Assembly: GCA_022702705.1 (NCBI GenBank)
Contig: CM040427.1
Span: 19,057,625 to 19,121,624, forward strand
Origin: Papilionanthe hookeriana x Papilionanthe teres
Taxonomy: Eukaryota; Streptophyta; Magnoliopsida; Asparagales; Orchidaceae
Direction of reading: 5' to 3'
DNA length: 64,000 bases
Both the position numbers and the translations under genes were made by a program. The notes under the pieces were generated by a model. That model did no database searches, was not told the origin of the DNA, and was given only the letters and a program-made list of their open reading frames with translations. Position 1 is the stretch's first letter; each line of letters starts with the position of its first letter. Shown here piece after piece: positions 60,590 through 64,000 of the stretch.

Positions 60590-61124
60590 TCCATGTCGAG
60601 CTGTGAGACGACCTGTCGTCCCTGGACTGACATTTCAACTGACTCATCCTGTAAGCAGGCAAATTCTTTTGTAAGGCGGGCTAGCGCGTCTGCAAGGGAA
60701 TTTTCTCTTCGCAGGGATCTTGTAGATCGTTACATTCGGAATCTGCTCCAACAACTTCATGTCATATTGAAAGTATTGTTCTAGCCTTGGTTTCAAAATT
60801 CTGTACTATCCTGCAACCTGTTGTATGATCAGCTACGAATCACCGTAGATGTTGATGTCTGTTATCCCCATCTGAAAGGTTAACTCCAGTCCAGTTACAA
60901 GGGCTTCATATTCTGCTTCGTTATTCGTACATGGCTCTGTTAGATGGTAGGAGTACCTTAACATTCCTTGTTCCAGCGTTATAAATATTAGTCTGATTCC
61001 TGCCTTACCGGGCACTATCTTTTGCAATTCTTTATCTTTCTGTGTTGAAGATGCTCCGTAGAAGTACAGTTCCCAATGCCAATCATCGGGGTCTTCTGGA
61101 CTCATTATCTGCTAGTCTGGCAAA
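60590..61124 (-). pseudogene. pol: Second (archaeal-type) RNaseH of C
   Basis: WELYFYGASS has Tyr where A and B have the catalytic Asp; TNNEAEYEALVTGLEL and IYGDS follow. The open stretch 61105-60833 is in the same frame as the upstream RT. The tether toward integrase (ALARL..FACLQDESVEMSV) is frameshifted near 60715. Confidence 0.82.
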
Positions 61125-62350
61125 TCATCTTTGAGAGGCGATTCTGCCGGTAAATGGTGTGCTACAAGAAAGTCTGCCAGGACTTGTCCCTTTACGGCAC
61201 GAAGAGGAACAAAAGCTATAACGAATTGCAGTAGTATCATCGACCACCTGGCAAGTCTGCCGGAAAGCGTCGGTCAGATCATCAAATATTGCAACGGATT
61301 AAACTTCGAGATAAGGTTGACCTTATGAGAAAGTAAGTAGTGCCTGAGCTTTTGAGCGGTGAAGATCTGGGCCAAACAATGCTTCTCAATCGAATGATAC
61401 TTTACTTCTGTCAGAATTAGACGACGACTTAAGTAGTAGAGAGCGTTTTCTTTACCCTCATCATTGACCTGGGCTAGCAGGGCTCCGAGGGAGTCATTTA
61501 AAGCCGCGGTATAAAGTATCAACGGTCGACCCGAGACTGGGGCTGCCAAGACAGGAGGTGTCATTAAATACTACTTAATGTCCTCGAAGGCCCACTGACA
61601 TTTTTCTTCCTAAACGAATTTGGCGTCCTTTTTAACCAATGCCGAGAAGGGCTGACACCTACCTGACAAATTCGAGATAAAGCGTCGAAGATATGCTAAC
61701 TTCCCTTGAAAGGATCGTAGTTGTTTTAACATTTTGGGAGGCGGCATTTCTAAGATAGCTTTAATCTTCTCCGGATCGATTTCAATTCCGCGATGTCGGA
61801 TAACAAATCCTAAGAAATTTCCATAGGTGACGCTGAAGGTGCATTTCAGGGGATTCATCTTAAGATTAAATTGCCTTAATCACTCGAAAATAATTCTCAA
61901 ATCATACAGGTGATCTTCCTTCAGTTTGCTCTTAATGATCACATCATCCACGTAGCAATCGACTTGGTTGTGAATAAGATCATCAAAAATCTTTGTCATT
62001 GCTCTTTGGTAGGTTGCTCCTGCTTTCTTCAATCCGAAAGGCATTACTGTGTAGCAGTATACTCCGATTGGCGTTGTGAAGGCTGTAAGCTTTTCATCTC
62101 CCGGTACCATCTTTATCTGGTTGTATCTTGAAGATCCATCCATGAATGAGAAGATTTCGTGTGTTGAAGCGATGTCAATCATTAATTCTAGAATTGGTAG
62201 CGGAAATTCATCTTTTGGGCATGCTTTGTTCAAATCTCTGAAATCCACCCAGATTCTGATCTAACCATTCTTCTTTCTGACTGTTTGACTAATCAAGTTG
62301 GATATTGTTCTTCACGGACAAATTTAGCATCTATTAGCTTCTTCACTTCA
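61125..62350 (-). pseudogene. pol: Reverse transcriptase and first RNaseH of C
   Basis: One reading frame from 62248 down to the aRNH, with a few stops (61880, 61610 and 61571 among them). RT: DFRDLNKACPKDEFPL, FSFMDGSSRYNQIKM, MPFGLKKAGATYQRAM and catalytic YVDD in DCYVDDVIIKSK. RNaseH: PLILYTAALNDSLGALLAQ, YYLSRRLILTEVKY and SIEKHCLAQIFTAQKLRHY. Three of the stops look like CGA, TGG or CAG changed by a single transition, typical of old methylated copies. Confidence 0.9.
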
Positions 62351-62370
62351 GCTATTACTTGTTGTTCCAT

Positions 62371-63335
62371 TTATAGACGCATTCTTCTCGAAGCTTGTCT
62401 AACTGGAACGACAGTGTGATTCACTCCTAATCTGTAAACTGCAACTTCAAGAGCTAATCCTGACATTTCATTGTAAGTCCAAGCAAAACAGTCCTTAAAT
62501 TCCATTAATAGTATGATCATGTTTTCAGAGTCTTCTTTATTGAGTAAGGAGCTAACAAAGGTCGGCCTAGGCTCTTCACTAGTACTTAAGTTAACTTCCA
62601 TTAACTCATATATTGTAGATTTAATTTCTTCTCTAAATTCTTGCAGAGCGTCTCCGATTGGTAGATCTTCGAGATAATCTGAAACTTACAGGCATTCTTC
62701 ATTAGACTCGCAAGTGACAACCAAGCAAAATTCTGAATCATCAGCTGGTGCTACTGTGCCGAATCCAAGACCATGCTTTGAACCGGGCAGTCGACTAGCG
62801 TTATTCCATAATTTTTCAAAGCATTGTGATTAACCTTTCGTCCATTGTTTAGGCAAGATACCACGCAATATTAAATTATGAACACAGGGAGAATACCACT
62901 CAAAAGGCAATTCCATTAATTTAGATGAAGCAACATTTTCAAATTTTACATCATTTTCAATTTTGGAAGAAGAAGCACCACGGTGGAATTTGATTGGCTT
63001 AGCACCGCCACCATGTACTTCCTTGACCACCATACCCTCGATCTTGTAGGATAGATCGGAGTCAGGGTCATAGTATGTACACAACGGTTAATCTTCTCAT
63101 ACATTGATTTGTATTCTTGATTCTTTTCATCTTCGAGAGAGATCTTAAACTGGGGTTTCCTTTGATTTATTTTCATTGCTTCTTTCTTGACTTCTTTTTC
63201 TTCGAAACTATTCTCCCAATCAATATCGATGACTGGTTTCTTCTGTTCAACTGTTCTACCGTTTCTTCCTCGACCTCGTCCCCGGCCTCGACCTCGAGTG
63301 CGAGTTCTGGAGAAACCTTCACCATCTCGCCGTAA
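62371..63335 (-). pseudogene. pol: PR-RT linker of C with RG-rich segment
   Basis: From the RG box near 63260-63310 (minus strand, partly hidden by a second open frame) through YEKINRCVHTMTLTPI, GGAKPIKFHRGASSSK and FEWYSPCVHNLI to LSTSEEPRPTFVSSLLNKED. Several frames are used. Confidence 0.7.
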
Positions 63336-64000
63336 GGGGGTGGTGAGTAACTATTGAACAAGAATTTCAGGCTCTTCGTCGTCTCAAACTCTTTTTTCTT
63401 CATTCAGTATCACATTTCTAGAAAAGATAGTTTTCTTTGGAGGCGCGTAGTAGGCTGCATCTTCATGGATTCTGATTTCAAGCACGGAGAACGGTTGCAA
63501 GTCACCATTGATACGCTGTTCTCCCCCTCCTTCATAATACTTTATGCACTGGTGCAGAGACGATGACACCATCCGGCTTTCATGGATCCACAGCCGACCC
63601 AGTAGAGCGTTGAATGATGTCTCATAATCAATTATGTGGAATTTTGCAGTTGTCTTTATCAAATCACCGATCTTCATTAATAGTGTTATCGATCAAAGAG
63701 CTCTTTCTCCTTTCTGGTTGAAGCCTCTCAGTAACATCCTGTCCGCTTCGAGATCACGGACATCAATTTCCAAATATGGTAACGTCCGAAGGTTCATTAT
63801 GTTGATTGATGCTCCCGGATCAACTAACACCCTAGAGAGCGTGAATTTTCCGATGGATACTGAAATGTACAATGGTCAATTGTGATAAGCCGTTCCAAGT
63901 AGTAAATCATTGTCCGTGAAGGTAACACCGCGCTGTTCCCTTAACGAGCAAACATCATCTAAGGAATTACCGGCCATTTGAGCTAAGCAGATTTTTGGAT
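63336..64000 (-). pseudogene. pol: Aspartic protease of C, running to the window edge
   Basis: From the window edge: AQMAGNSLDDVCSLREQRG, then PLYISVSIGKFTLSRVLVDPGASINIM with the catalytic Asp. Stops lie before PLY and after GERAL (both seen in the DNA near 63880 and 63695). ALLGRLWIHESRM and AAYYAPPKKTIFSRN follow. Gag lies outside the window. Confidence 0.82.

Larger units (their letters stand above)
49740..64000 (-). mobile_element. Element C: Tat/Ogre-like retrotransposon with open AlkB domain, 3' half
   Basis: Minus-strand element and the oldest layer of the nest, since A is inserted in its 3' LTR. The window shows, from left to right, the LTR remnant, polypurine tract, repeat array, 3' ORF, integrase, aRNH, RNaseH, RT, linker and protease. 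Gag, leader and 5' LTR lie beyond 64000. Confidence 0.9.

Overview
The window is nuclear DNA from a flowering plant, probably one with a large genome. It consists entirely of nested, very large Ty3/gypsy LTR retrotransposons. The pol domain order is PR-RT-RNaseH-second (archaeal-type) RNaseH-integrase. The LTRs are 6.9-7.5 kb and the primer-binding site is of the TGGC...GCTGGGGA type. Together these place the elements in the Tat/Ogre-like group. I see no host gene, no RNA gene and no CRISPR array. The species cannot be read from the sequence.

Four insertions of related families can be separated. (1) C, minus strand, 49740-64000: a 3' LTR cut off at 49740, then 3' region, AlkB-like ORF, pol and the end of gag/PR, running off the right edge. 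(2) A, minus strand, inserted into the 3' LTR of C: body 6016-14885, leader and PBS 42583-42830, complete 5' LTR 42831-49739. (3) B, plus strand, 14886-42582, inserted into the 5' leader of A with a 5-bp target duplication (GGGGT at 14881-14885 and 42583-42587). B is complete at about 27.7 kb. (4) E, minus strand: an LTR of B type filling 1-6015, inserted into the last ORF of A. Its left end lies outside the window, so it may be a solo LTR or the 5' LTR of a full element.

Each internal region runs: leader with PBS; gag (an N-terminal module once called ORF1 in such elements, then capsid and a zinc knuckle); PR; an RG-rich linker; RT; RNaseH; second RNaseH; integrase; an intron-end-like sequence; a separate 3' ORF; a tandem-repeat array; a hairpin; the polypurine tract; LTR. 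All gag-pol copies are broken by stops and frameshifts. A has lost an RT catalytic Asp and most of its first RNaseH. B has lost an integrase Asp. The integrase core of A is still open.

The main discovery is the 3' ORF. It encodes a 2-oxoglutarate/Fe(II) dioxygenase domain of the AlkB family, closest by eye to the plant ALKBH9/ALKBH10 (ALKBH5-like) RNA N6-methyladenosine demethylases. The domain is uninterrupted for 228 codons in C, with HxD, distal His and RxSxTFR all present. It is frameshifted but recognisable in B. In A only its start is seen, because E interrupts it. Its N-terminus resembles the N-terminus of gag, including a shared TQRRNKNR motif, and a conserved branch point, pyrimidine tract and CAG sit just before its start codon. 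A retroelement that carries its own RNA demethylase, made from a spliced RNA and sharing a module with Gag, is the system I would follow up. A second unexpected feature is an 18-nt perfect complementarity between the leader of B and its polypurine tract.
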